Source of the DNA: Deltaproteobacteria bacterium UBA2221
GTDB lineage: Bacteria; Desulfobacterota; Syntrophorhabdia; Syntrophorhabdales; WCHB1-27
Assembly: GCA_002328485.1 (NCBI GenBank)
Contig: DCUF01000082.1
Location: forward strand, 1 to 64,000
DNA: 64,000 nucleotides
Direction: 5' to 3'
Each line of letters opens with the position of its first letter. Position 1 is the first letter of the stretch. The notes under the pieces are model-generated. The model searched no databases, was not told the origin of the DNA, and saw only the letters and a list, made by a program, of their open reading frames with translations. Shown here piece after piece: positions 24,511 through 32,817 of the stretch. A program made the position numbers and the translations under genes.

Positions 24511-25413
24511 ATGAGCAGCCCTGACGATAAGGATACGAATCCCCTCAAGCAATGTGAGGTTGAGCTTGAAGATGCGAAGAATCTCTCAAGTGCCAGAGAG
24601 AAGCTCCTTCTGGCCAATCTCCGCGAGCTTGGCGAGGTCCACCACGCCCTGAGCGAGAAGATCGAGCAAATCAAGGAGCGTGACGAACGGATCAGGAGCT
24701 TCGATGAGATTCTGACCAGGGCAAACAGGCTTTCCTCCCTGGGAGAACTGGCTGCATCGATAGCTCACGAAATAAAAAATCCGCTCGTATCGATCGAAGG
24801 GTTTGCAAGACGTATTTCGCAAGCCAAGGACCCCGCCAAGGTTCAGCAGTATGCTCAGTTCATTGAACGGGAGGCGGAAAGATTATCAAAAGTCCTGACC
24901 AGGCTCCTCGACTTCTCCAGAATGTCAGAGCCAGCCAAGGAACCTCTGGACCTGAACGAGACCGTGGATGATACCGTCCTTTTTTTGGAACATCATCTGA
25001 CCCGGTTCAGAAATGTCAGCCTTACGGTGAAAAAAGCCAAGGAGCTTCCGGAAGTGCGGGCAGATAAGATCCACGTGCAGCAAGCGCTGATAAACATCGT
25101 CATGAATGCTGCCCAAGCCATGTTGGAAGGCGGACCTCTGGTCATAGAGACGGGCTCAGATGGAAAAGAGTATGCGTGGATTGCCATAACGGATAGAGGG
25201 CCGGGCATTGAGCCCGATGCCTTGAACCACATCTTTGAGCCTTTCTTTACGACAAAGCCGAAAGGACAAGGAACCGGACTGGGCCTTCCCCTTTCCAAAA
25301 GGCTTATTGAGGCAAACGATGGGAAAATCGAGGTCGAGACTTCACCGGGAGAGGGGACGACATTCCGGCTCCTTCTGCCCTTCGCCCATAAGGGCGAGAC
25401 GATAAGAAGCTGA
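24511..25413 (+). CDS. Soluble sensor histidine kinase
   Basis: A 300-residue kinase with no membrane segment. An N-terminal coiled coil (about 12-70) leads to a HisKA domain with the phospho-acceptor His86 in SIAHEIKNPL. The HATPase domain has the N box (NIVMNAAQAM), G1 box (DRGPGIEP), F box (IFEPFFTTK) and G2 box (GQGTGLGLPL), all intact. The ATG at 24511 begins MSSPDDKDTN; the frame stays open upstream inside the V4R gene but reads as junk. No response regulator is adjacent. The short N-terminus suggests that sensing comes from a partner such as the V4R protein. Confidence 0.9.
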   Translation: MSSPDDKDTNPLKQCEVELEDAKNLSSAREKLLLANLRELGEVHHALSEKIEQIKERDERIRSFDEILTRANRLSSLGELAASIAHEIKNPLVSIEGFARRISQAKDPAKVQQYAQFIEREAERLSKVLTRLLDFSRMSEPAKEPLDLNETVDDTVLFLEHHLTRFRNVSLTVKKAKELPEVRADKIHVQQALINIVMNAAQAMLEGGPLVIETGSDGKEYAWIAITDRGPGIEPDALNHIFEPFFTTKPKGQGTGLGLPLSKRLIEANDGKIEVETSPGEGTTFRLLLPFAHKGETIRS

Positions 25414-25489
25414 GACACTCAGAACCCACTGCCGAATTATCTTTTGTCTTTTCCTCTATCCGCTTCCTCGCTTCCACCCGTCGACTTCG

Positions 25490-26257
25490 TCAGAATTCAA
25501 GGGTCATCCCGTCATAGGCTGCTACGACGTCTATCCCCGTTTCACCCGTGATCTTATGGGCCAGGAGCGGTGGCTTCTCCTGGATAAAGTTTAGGCCGAA
25601 ATGGGTCATGACGGCCATTTGCGGCCGAACGGCCGCGATAATCCTCCTAAAGTCGTCCACAGACAGGTGATCGATCTTTTCATCGGAGGCAATGGGCTTC
25701 ACGCGAAGCACGTTGACGATAAGGATATCCACCTGATCGTAGAAACCCGGTAGGGCGTCCCAAAAACGGGTGTCCGCGATAATCCCGATTCTCTTGTTAA
25801 GATGAAATATCAGACCATATGATTCTACAGGGTGGATATGACGAACCGGTACCGTAAACGCTATGTCCCCCAGTCGATATTGTCCGTCCGGCCGTAGCAG
25901 ATTCAGCCCCTCCAGATAGGAGCGGACGTACCGAAGGACGACGGGATCCTCTTCGATTGCGTCTCGGGGACAGAAAAGATGGCCCTTCCGCCTGAACCCG
26001 CCGTCGGCCATCGCCTCGATCATCACATTGACATCATTTGCATGGTCAAGGTGTTTGTGGGTCAGGATGATGCCGTCCAATTGCGAAGGGTCATACCCGT
26101 TTCTCAGACCGTGGAGCCTGACAAGGGCCCCGGGACCGGGGTCGATGTACAGGTTGGTGTTCCGATAACTGAACCACAAACCGCCCGTGGACCGCGCCTG
26201 CTTCGCTGTGACAACCCGGGCTCCGCCGGTCCCGACAAATCTGATAAAGCCTTCCAT
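25490..26257 (-). CDS. MBL-fold metallohydrolase
   Basis: A 255-residue metallo-beta-lactamase-fold hydrolase. The zinc motif LTHKHLDHAND (about 65-75), VRHIHPVES, the Asp in IIADTRFWD and a final MTHFGLN give the full set of ligands. The GTGGARVVTAKQARSTGG opening is seen in PhnP/RNase Z-like branches. Likely a phosphodiesterase or related hydrolase; substrate unknown. Divergent from the alkyltransferase gene, about 57 bases apart. Confidence 0.85.
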   Translation of the reverse strand: MEGFIRFVGTGGARVVTAKQARSTGGLWFSYRNTNLYIDPGPGALVRLHGLRNGYDPSQLDGIILTHKHLDHANDVNVMIEAMADGGFRRKGHLFCPRDAIEEDPVVLRYVRSYLEGLNLLRPDGQYRLGDIAFTVPVRHIHPVESYGLIFHLNKRIGIIADTRFWDALPGFYDQVDILIVNVLRVKPIASDEKIDHLSVDDFRRIIAAVRPQMAVMTHFGLNFIQEKPPLLAHKITGETGIDVVAAYDGMTLEF

Positions 26258-26314
26258 CGTGGTCCTCGTTTATGTTATCTTCTAAGTCTAAAAGTTGAGG
26301 TAGCGGAAGTCAAT

Positions 26315-26848
26315 TTGGATAGAATAGAGTTCGCCATAGACAGGTCTGATTTCGGTAATCTCACCCTGGTGACCCGGAACGGAAGGCTGGTCAGCCTTGA
26401 TATCGATTCGGATGACCGGCTCCGGTTGAGAAAGTCCGTTTTATCCCGATATCCGGATGCTAAGGAACGGCCCGAGTCCTTCCGGCCCCTCCTGCGAGCC
26501 CTGGACCGTTATTTTAAAGGCAGGCGGGTCGATTTTGAGACAGCTTTGGACATGGATGATTTGGGGGATTTCACACGGGCGGTTTTGACCGAGGTGTCAA
26601 AGGTGCCCTATGGAAAGACGACGACCTATGGGAGTCTGGGCGCGGCGATAGGGTTCCCCAGGGCGCCGAGGGCGGTGGGGCAGGCGCTAGGACGAAATCC
26701 CATCCCCATCGTTGTACCCTGCCACAGGGTCGTAAAAGCCGATGGATCTTTGGGCGGGTTTACTATAGGCATAGAGATGAAAGCGCGCCTTCTGACTATC
26801 GAAGGCATCCGCCTTAGGAGACTTGGTAACTCTATCGTCCTCTCATAA
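26315..26848 (+). CDS. ogt: Methylated-DNA--protein-cysteine methyltransferase
   Basis: A 177-residue O6-alkylguanine repair protein. The acceptor cysteine is in IPIVVPCHRVVKADGSLGGF. The HTH part reads TRAVLTEVSKVPYGKTTTYGSLG, then an arginine-finger region AVGQALGRNP. Each protein accepts one alkyl group and is consumed. No ATG suits the N-terminus; a TTG at 26315 with cggaag 5 bases upstream is the best start, giving MDRIEFAIDRS. The frame is open further upstream into the opposite gene. The family call is firm, the start tentative. Confidence 0.85.
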   Translation: MDRIEFAIDRSDFGNLTLVTRNGRLVSLDIDSDDRLRLRKSVLSRYPDAKERPESFRPLLRALDRYFKGRRVDFETALDMDDLGDFTRAVLTEVSKVPYGKTTTYGSLGAAIGFPRAPRAVGQALGRNPIPIVVPCHRVVKADGSLGGFTIGIEMKARLLTIEGIRLRRLGNSIVLS

Positions 26849-26876
26849 AAAGACTTCCAGAGGTTTGTGACAGCCC

Positions 26877-27371
26877 ATGAAGCAGTGGTTTGTGGTCAAT
26901 ACAAAGCCAAAGAACGAAAACCGGGCCGCCCACAATCTCGAATCCGGCGGATTTGAAGTGCTGAGCCCCAGGCTGAAGGTCCGTAAATATAGGGAAACAA
27001 AATTCCTTGATGTCGTAGAGCCCATGTTCCCCAACTACATTTTTGTAAAGTTCCATCCCGTTGACGACTATCATATGGTCAAATACGCCAGGGGTGTCAA
27101 AAAAATAATCACCTTCGGCGGAAAGATGGTCCCTCTGCAGGACCAATTCATCGAGTTTATCCGGGGGCGACTTGTCGATGGCGTCGCCAAGATAGAGAAG
27201 AAGAGATTCAAGAAAGGCGAACGCATCTTCATCAAAGACGGCCCTTTCAAAGGTCTGCCAGGTGTCTTCGAGAGAGAGTTGGAGGGTGAAGAGCGGGTCA
27301 TGATACTCCTCGAAGGCATCAATTATTACGCCCAGATGGTGATCGACAGCGACCTGATCGCGGAGCCGTAG
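26877..27371 (+). CDS. NusG paralogue, RfaH/UpxY-like antiterminator
   Basis: A 164-residue NusG-family protein. The NGN domain (1-105) has MKQWFVVNTKPKNENRAAHN, FPNYIFVKF and the family loop ARGVKKIITFGG. The KOW domain (about 118-160) has FKKGERIFIKDGPFKGLPGVF. It differs from housekeeping NusG and sits directly before a polysaccharide locus of about 19 kb with a promoter and an ops-like element in between, as expected for RfaH, UpxY or LoaP type processive antiterminators that couple RNA polymerase to one long operon. It lies 28 bases after the alkyltransferase gene and may be co-transcribed with it. Confidence 0.9.
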   Translation: MKQWFVVNTKPKNENRAAHNLESGGFEVLSPRLKVRKYRETKFLDVVEPMFPNYIFVKFHPVDDYHMVKYARGVKKIITFGGKMVPLQDQFIEFIRGRLVDGVAKIEKKRFKKGERIFIKDGPFKGLPGVFERELEGEERVMILLEGINYYAQMVIDSDLIAEP

Positions 27372-27593
27372 TCGATGCTTCGACGCCCCTTCCAATGCCT
27401 GGCCAAAAGCAGCGGTTCGTGCCTAAACTTTGATAAGAATCTGAGACAAACGTTTTTCACAAAGCGTTTCCGTCGATACTGGTCAGTCACGGATGGAGGT
27501 CGCCAATTCACTGCCGATCCATCTTCTGGCAGAGGCTTTACGCACGTACTTGGTACGACAATTGCAACCAGCCTTTGACAACCGACAAAAGCC

Positions 27594-27622
27594 TTGACAA
27601 AAAGCGTATGATTCGAAATAAA
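27594..27622 (+). promoter_or_regulatory. Candidate promoter of the polysaccharide operon
   Basis: A perfect TTGACA (27594-27599), a 17-base spacer and AATAAA (27617-27622; 4/6 match to the -10). The predicted start is about 55 bases before the ops-like element, a suitable distance for recruiting a factor to an early elongation complex. A second TTGACA at 27575 has no well-spaced -10. Confidence 0.5.
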
Positions 27623-27683
27623 AGGTGTTGTCGTGAGGAATCTAATCACGGTTTTAGCCTGCGTCATGAAACGATGCTCGAAA

Positions 27684-27694
27684 GGCGGTAGCAT
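27684..27694 (+). promoter_or_regulatory. ops-like element (RfaH-type recruitment site)
   Basis: GGCGGTAGCAT matches the enterobacterial ops core GGCGGTAG plus the C and T of the longer consensus. Flanking bases ATGCT (27674-27678) and AGCAT (27690-27694) can pair, placing the core in a small hairpin on the non-template strand, as described for RfaH recognition. A NusG paralogue is encoded 313 bases upstream. Confidence 0.65.
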
Positions 27695-27909
27695 ATCGCA
27701 AATCTCCATGTAATAGTTGAGAAGCAAAGAACAATGGTCACACAGTTTCCATCACGCTTGTTGCTGAACCAGTCGCTCGCCATCTCCTTTTTGATCGAAA
27801 AGACGAGGAGATACAGCCAAGACTTAGTCAGATGGCCTTCGAGAGCATCGCTTGAGACGAATTATGTTATTGCCGAATCTGGCTGTGCCCTTAATTGTCA
27901 AGGTGAGGA

Positions 27910-28899
27910 ATGGGCAGAAAAAGGATAGAAGCGAAGGAAACGGAGAGGAATTTTGTGCTAATCGGGGCGGCGGGTTATGTAGCACCGAGACACATGAAGG
28001 CCATAAAAGACACGGGGAACCGTCTCATTGCCGCCTTGGACAAACATGATGCGGTCGGTGTTATCGATAACTATTTTCCGGATGCCGATTTCTTCGTTGA
28101 ATTCGAACGCCTTGATCGACATGTTGAGAAGCTGAGGCGATTGGGGCATGAAAGAAAAGTTGACTACGTCAGCATAGCCTCTCCGAACTATCTGCACGAC
28201 GCACATATTCGATTTGCGCTACGAGTCGGCGCTCATGCCATATGCGAAAAACCTCTTGTCCTGAATCCCTGGAACGTGGATGCCCTGGCCGACATCGAGC
28301 GGGAATCGGGGAGAAAAGTCAATGCAGTGCTGCAGCTAAGGCATCATCCGGCCATTGTTGCCCTAAAGCAACGAGTGAACAAGACGACTTCTGTTAGCAA
28401 GGCAGATGTTGATCTCACTTATGTCACGTCGCGGGGTAAATGGTATATGGTGTCCTGGAAGGGCGATGTGCCGAAATCAGGGGGTATTGCAACGAACATA
28501 GGCATCCATTTCTTCGATATGCTCCAGTGGGTTTTTGGCCCCGTTCAGTCAAACCGGGTTCATCTGCTTGAACCAAAAAAGGCGTCAGGATTCCTTGAGC
28601 TCCGCGATGCGCGGGTCAGGTGGTTTCTCTCTCTTGATCGAGAGGATCTCCCGGAGCCTGTGAGGACCGCCGCCGGTAACACCTATAGATCCGTGAGCGT
28701 GAATGGTGAGGAGATAGAATTCTCTGATGGTTTTGGGGACCTCCATACAGTGAGCTACCGGGAAATACTTCGGGGCAACGGATTCGGGCTCTCTGACGTG
28801 AAACCGGCCATAGAAATCGTCTACGATATCAGAAATGCAACAAATGTGGTTCTCAAGGGGGACTACCACCCTTTGCTAAAATCAGTGACCAGAGAGTAG
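27910..28899 (+). CDS. wbpB: UDP-sugar 3-dehydrogenase, WbpB/WlbA-like (Gfo/Idh/MocA family)
   Basis: A 329-residue NAD-dependent oxidoreductase. Rossmann motif LIGAAGYVAPRHMKAI (about 17-32), AICEKPLVLNPWNVDAL with the family EKP, and GGIATNIGIHFFDML are typical of WbpB, which oxidises C3 of UDP-GlcNAcA. Together with the next two genes (acetyltransferase and aminotransferase) it makes UDP-2,3-diacetamido-2,3-dideoxyglucuronic acid. First gene of the long locus behind the ops-like element; 6-nt gap to the next gene. The UDP-GlcNAc 6-dehydrogenase (WbpA) needed to start the route is not in the window. Confidence 0.88.
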   Translation: MGRKRIEAKETERNFVLIGAAGYVAPRHMKAIKDTGNRLIAALDKHDAVGVIDNYFPDADFFVEFERLDRHVEKLRRLGHERKVDYVSIASPNYLHDAHIRFALRVGAHAICEKPLVLNPWNVDALADIERESGRKVNAVLQLRHHPAIVALKQRVNKTTSVSKADVDLTYVTSRGKWYMVSWKGDVPKSGGIATNIGIHFFDMLQWVFGPVQSNRVHLLEPKKASGFLELRDARVRWFLSLDREDLPEPVRTAAGNTYRSVSVNGEEIEFSDGFGDLHTVSYREILRGNGFGLSDVKPAIEIVYDIRNATNVVLKGDYHPLLKSVTRE

Positions 28900-28905
28900 A
28901 AGACA

Positions 28906-29568
28906 ATGGGCGAAAAGAATTGGTTTGTTCACGAAAGTAGTTACATTGACCAAGGGGTAGAGATCGGTGAAGGCACCAAAATTTGGTACTTCTGCCATGT
29001 CTTAAAAAACGCCAAGATAGGGAGAAACTGCGTAGTCGGTCAGAATGTGTCCATCGAAACGAACGTCGTTGTCGGCGACCGATGCAAGATACAGAACAAT
29101 GTGTCTATATATAAAGGCGTAACCCTTGAAGATGATGTCTTCTGTGGTCCGTCGTGCGTTTTCACCAATGTCTACAATCCAAGAGCGTTTATCGAGAGAA
29201 AGCAGGAGTTCAGGCCTACTCTGGTTAGACGAGGTGCGACGATTGGCGCAAATGCCACGGTAGTGTGCGGTGTGACTATCGGCCGGTACGCACTCGTAGG
29301 CGCGGGTGCGGTCGTGAAGCAAGACGTACCAGATTACGCCATCGTTGCGGGAGTGCCGGCTCGACAGATAGGGTGGACCTGCAAATGCGGAACCAGACTA
29401 AGCATACCGGGCTTAAAGAATAAAGGCGTTACAGAAGACATAGGGGTGGCCAAATGCTTATACTGTGGTAACGAGTATCAGCTTCAAGTTGACAAACTGA
29501 TGGTGATCAGTGAAATCGAGAACTACCTTGGCCTCACTTTGACCAACGGTCCGAGCGAGATCGGTTAG
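28906..29568 (+). CDS. wbpD: UDP-3-amino-sugar N-acetyltransferase, WbpD-like
   Basis: A 220-residue left-handed beta-helix acetyltransferase with hexapeptide repeats from about residue 10 to 150 ([36 protein letters not shown]) and the catalytic-type GVPARQIGW. The C-terminus carries an extra zinc-ribbon-like part with CKCGT (near 163) and CLYCG (near 186), seen in some WbpD relatives. It acetylates the 3-amino group made by the aminotransferase encoded next. A 13-nt gap separates it from that gene. Confidence 0.88.
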   Translation: MGEKNWFVHESSYIDQGVEIGEGTKIWYFCHVLKNAKIGRNCVVGQNVSIETNVVVGDRCKIQNNVSIYKGVTLEDDVFCGPSCVFTNVYNPRAFIERKQEFRPTLVRRGATIGANATVVCGVTIGRYALVGAGAVVKQDVPDYAIVAGVPARQIGWTCKCGTRLSIPGLKNKGVTEDIGVAKCLYCGNEYQLQVDKLMVISEIENYLGLTLTNGPSEIG

Positions 29569-29581
29569 CGGAAAGAGTCCC

Positions 29582-30748
29582 ATGAAAATTCCCATGTTGG
29601 ATCTCAAGCGTGAATATGAGTATATGAAGGAGGACATCGACGCCGCTATTGCCCGTTGCCTTCAGCATCAGCAGTGGATCCTTGGACCCGACGTAGAGGA
29701 ATTTGAGGGTAAGGTGGCAGAGTATATAGACGTCCGTCACTGTATCGGTGCCTCTTCGGGTACGGATGCACTCGTGCTTGCCCTTCGCGCTCTCGCCTTG
29801 AAAACAAAAGGTCAGGAGTATTTCGATCGTTCCGACCTGGTTATCACCACCCCTTTTACCTTCACCGCCACGGGAGATGCGATCCTTCGAGCTGGAGCAA
29901 CCCCCGCATTCGTTGATATCGATTCCAAAACGTTCAATATTGACCCCGATCTGATTCGTAAATTCCTTTCGAGCCTTTCGTCCCGTGACCTGGTCCGCGT
30001 CAAGGGCCTTCTTCCCGTCCATCTCTATGGCCGATCATGTGAGATGGATGACATTATGGCAATCGCCAACGAGTACGGCCTCTTTGTCGTAGAGGATGTG
30101 GCTCAGGCCTTTGGTGGAGGTTGGAGGGGAAGAAAACTGGGATCGATCGGAACGGCTGGGGCTTTCAGCTTCTTCCCGTCGAAAAACCTTGGGGGGTTTG
30201 GTGACGCCGGTATGGTGTCCACCAACGATGACCAGATTGCCGAACTGGTCCGGCTGCTTCTCAAGCACGGGGGAAAAGACAAATACAATGTGGATCATAT
30301 CGGATACAATGCGAGGCTTGATACCCTTCAGGCGGCGGTGCTTTTGGCAAAGTTGAAGTATGTTGATGAATTCAACGAACGGAGAAGGAGGATCGCTTCA
30401 GCCTACAACGAGCTTTTTGGGGGGTCCGAGGGTATTAGTGTGCCAATGCAGGGGTCTGAATGCGATCTGGTTCGCCATGTCTATCATCAATATACAATCA
30501 GACACCCTGAGCGCGACAAGTTTCGAGAATATTTGGAAACCAACGGGATAGATTCCATGATCTATTATCCCACCCCCCTCCATAAAATGAAGCTTTTTGA
30601 CGAGGGACGGAGCATGGTGCTCGAAAGACCCGTTGTCGCGGAAGAGGCGGCCCGTTCCGTCCTCAGTCTGCCCGTTGAGCCCTTGCAGACACAAGAAGAA
30701 GCGGCCGCCATTGCCTGCAAGATTCAGGAATTCATCAACCGTCGCTGA
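29582..30748 (+). CDS. wbpE: PLP aminotransferase, WbpE-like (DegT/DnrJ family)
   Basis: A 388-residue sugar aminotransferase. MLDLKREYEYMKEDIDAAI at the start, SSGTDALVLALRAL for phosphate binding, EDVAQAFGG for the ring-binding Asp, and FSFFPSKNLGGFGDAGM with the PLP lysine (about 205) mark the WbpE/DegT group. It adds the 3-amino group after WbpB oxidation. The reading frame is clean and of normal length. RBS agag/gaaagag upstream. Confidence 0.9.
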   Translation: MKIPMLDLKREYEYMKEDIDAAIARCLQHQQWILGPDVEEFEGKVAEYIDVRHCIGASSGTDALVLALRALALKTKGQEYFDRSDLVITTPFTFTATGDAILRAGATPAFVDIDSKTFNIDPDLIRKFLSSLSSRDLVRVKGLLPVHLYGRSCEMDDIMAIANEYGLFVVEDVAQAFGGGWRGRKLGSIGTAGAFSFFPSKNLGGFGDAGMVSTNDDQIAELVRLLLKHGGKDKYNVDHIGYNARLDTLQAAVLLAKLKYVDEFNERRRRIASAYNELFGGSEGISVPMQGSECDLVRHVYHQYTIRHPERDKFREYLETNGIDSMIYYPTPLHKMKLFDEGRSMVLERPVVAEEAARSVLSLPVEPLQTQEEAAAIACKIQEFINRR

Positions 30749-30798
30749 ATGCGGACAGGGCTCGGGCTCCGAAAGCCTAAGAACTCCGTTACGACTCC

Positions 30799-32082
30799 AT
30801 GGCAAAAAACAGAGTATTGATGTTTGGAAACTTCCACGAACTTCATGTTCAACCATTAGCCCGTGCACTGAAGACCCGTGCAGACTATCATATTTCCCTT
30901 CTCGAGTCCGTCCCCCCCGGGGATGAGCTTTTGCGCAGCCGACCGACCGCATTCGATCACGTCTACTCAATACCGGTGGCGTCAGAGGGACTGGGCCGGG
31001 TGAACTGCCTGCGGCAAGTAGGCAAATTGCTTCTCCGGAGAAAATGCGTAAGCCGCTTCATGACCCTCTACCGCCTGCTGGCTCCCATGGCTCGGACCTC
31101 GTCCTCAAGACAATATTGGAAACAGTTTTGCCGGACAGCAGACGAATTGCAGCGCAGAGCGCTCCTGAGCCGGATCGTTGAAGAGTTCGATCTTTTTCAC
31201 CTTCATTATATGGATCCTTCACTATCAGAGACGATAAGGCTTCTGCCCAGAGGATCCAAACTGATCGTTTCAATCTGGGGCTCGGATCTTATGCGTTCGA
31301 GCGGAGCAAGAAACTACATCGGCCAGCTCGAACTTTGCGAGAGGGCCTCTTTCATTACCGTACGATCTCTCGAATTACGGGAGATGTTCTTAACAAAGTT
31401 CGGTCGTCATTTTGCGCCGAAACTGAGAATAGCAAAATTCGGCAGTACAACGCTCAGCCGGATCGATGTCCAGGACATCCGTTCGCTTAGGACTGCGTTT
31501 CGGGAAGAATTCACAATCCCTGAGAACAAGGTGATTGTGTGCGTGGGTCATAACGGCAATGTAGATAACCGGCACATAGAGGTTCTAGAAGCACTATCAG
31601 GTCTGGATTCGTCAGTAAAGAACGGGCTAACGCTTGTGATACCCATGACCTACGGAGCACCAACAGGCTACGCCAATGATGTTCGAGCTGCCGTGGAAAG
31701 GGCTGGAGGGGATTTTCGGATCATTGACAAATTCATGGACAGCGAAGCTGTCCTGCAATTGAGAGCCGCAACCGACATCATGCTACACTTTCCTGTTTCC
31801 GATGCTCTTAGCGCGGCGATGTGCGAAACGATATACGCAGGTAACCTTGTCGTTACCGGAGCCTGGCTTCCTTATGGAGAGCTGCGGAGAAGGAAAGTGC
31901 ACTTTTTGGAGATCACAAGATTCCCGGATCTCTGCGCGACGCTTGCCGCTTCGATTGGGGATTTGACGCGGCACAGGGCGATGGTAAACTCGACGAAGGA
32001 GAAACTCCGTGAGGTATTGGACTGGGAGGAATTGTCAGAGGGATGGGAGAAAGTCTACGCGTCCGCCCTGGGCAACTGGTAA
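30799..32082 (+). CDS. Glycosyltransferase (GT-B, WecF-like features)
   Basis: A 427-residue GT-B-like glycosyltransferase. The N-terminal half is variable; around residue 150-170 is LIVSIWGSDLMRSSG, and the C-terminal half has VIVCVGHNGNVDNRH and LTLVIPMTYGAPTGYANDVR. The latter pair resembles the WecF/fucosaminyltransferase group that transfers a modified sugar to a lipid-linked acceptor. Donor and acceptor cannot be read from sequence; the locus supplies diacetamido-uronic and diamino sugars. Start ATG at 30799. Confidence 0.75.
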   Translation: MAKNRVLMFGNFHELHVQPLARALKTRADYHISLLESVPPGDELLRSRPTAFDHVYSIPVASEGLGRVNCLRQVGKLLLRRKCVSRFMTLYRLLAPMARTSSSRQYWKQFCRTADELQRRALLSRIVEEFDLFHLHYMDPSLSETIRLLPRGSKLIVSIWGSDLMRSSGARNYIGQLELCERASFITVRSLELREMFLTKFGRHFAPKLRIAKFGSTTLSRIDVQDIRSLRTAFREEFTIPENKVIVCVGHNGNVDNRHIEVLEALSGLDSSVKNGLTLVIPMTYGAPTGYANDVRAAVERAGGDFRIIDKFMDSEAVLQLRAATDIMLHFPVSDALSAAMCETIYAGNLVVTGAWLPYGELRRRKVHFLEITRFPDLCATLAASIGDLTRHRAMVNSTKEKLREVLDWEELSEGWEKVYASALGNW

Positions 32083-32124
32083 ACTTTTGGTATCTTTGAT
32101 ACTGTTCTTAAGAAGAGGGAAATC

Positions 32125-32817
32125 GTGAAAGCAGTCATTCTGGCTGGGGGCCTGGGAAGTCGGCTGCGTCCTTTCACTGAAGTAATACCAAAACCGCTGT
32201 TGCCTTTGGGCGAGAAGAGTCTGATGGAAGTGCAGATTGCGGGCCTTCGTGATAGTGGCTTCAATGAAATCTACATCGCAACGAACTATATGGCTGACTA
32301 CGTGCAAGCCTTTCTCGGTGATGGCTCCAGGCTTGGAGTCAGTCTTACCTATAGCCGCGAACCGAAACCGCTTGGGACATGTGGCCCCCTTACGCTGCTC
32401 AAGGATCTATTGACTGAACCATTTCTTCTTGTGAATGGTGATATCCTGACGAAGCTGAGTTTCAAAGAATTCTTCGACTGGTCAGTTCGGCGTGAGAGTA
32501 TGATGACAGTGGCTACCAAGATTATTTCCACACCCTTTCGTTTTGGCAACGTAAGGGCGGATGAGAGAAATGAGATTATCGAGATCGAGGAGAAGCCTGA
32601 CCTAAAAATGGAAATCCTTGCCGGCATCTACTTTATGAAGCCGGATATCCTGGCTCTCATCCCAGAAAACCAGTACTTCGGCATTGATACCCTGCTCAAG
32701 AATATGCTTGCGCGGCGAATGCTCGTTTCTCGATTCCTAATCAGTGAGTACTGGATTGACATCGGCCAGGTCGAGGATTATAGCAAAGCGCGAGAAGCGT
32801 TCGATGCGAATTTCTAG
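32125..32817 (+). CDS. Sugar-1-phosphate nucleotidyltransferase
   Basis: A 230-residue nucleotidyltransferase. The opening MKAVILAGGLGSRLRPFTE is the nucleotide-binding loop, IPKPLLPLGEKSLMEVQ contains the catalytic-site lysine region, and VNGDILTKL binds metal. It activates a sugar phosphate with an NTP. The lack of CBS or acyltransferase domains leaves GTP-, CTP- or dTTP-type partners open; a PtmE-like role with the LegB/LegC pair is one possibility. The last 14 nt overlap the next gene. Confidence 0.85.
   Translation: MKAVILAGGLGSRLRPFTEVIPKPLLPLGEKSLMEVQIAGLRDSGFNEIYIATNYMADYVQAFLGDGSRLGVSLTYSREPKPLGTCGPLTLLKDLLTEPFLLVNGDILTKLSFKEFFDWSVRRESMMTVATKIISTPFRFGNVRADERNEIIEIEEKPDLKMEILAGIYFMKPDILALIPENQYFGIDTLLKNMLARRMLVSRFLISEYWIDIGQVEDYSKAREAFDANF

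Larger units (their letters stand above)
27372..27909 (+). other. Promoter and leader of the polysaccharide locus
   Basis: A 538-base gene-free region between the antiterminator gene and the first sugar gene. It contains a TTGACA-type promoter (27594-27622) and the ops-like element (27684-27694), leaving a leader of roughly 280 nt before the ATG at 27910. Short open frames inside show no family similarity. Confidence 0.55.

Noticed and set aside
27734..27928. A 64-codon frame in the polysaccharide leader
   Set aside because: No RBS or family similarity, and it overlaps the start of the wbpB-like gene.
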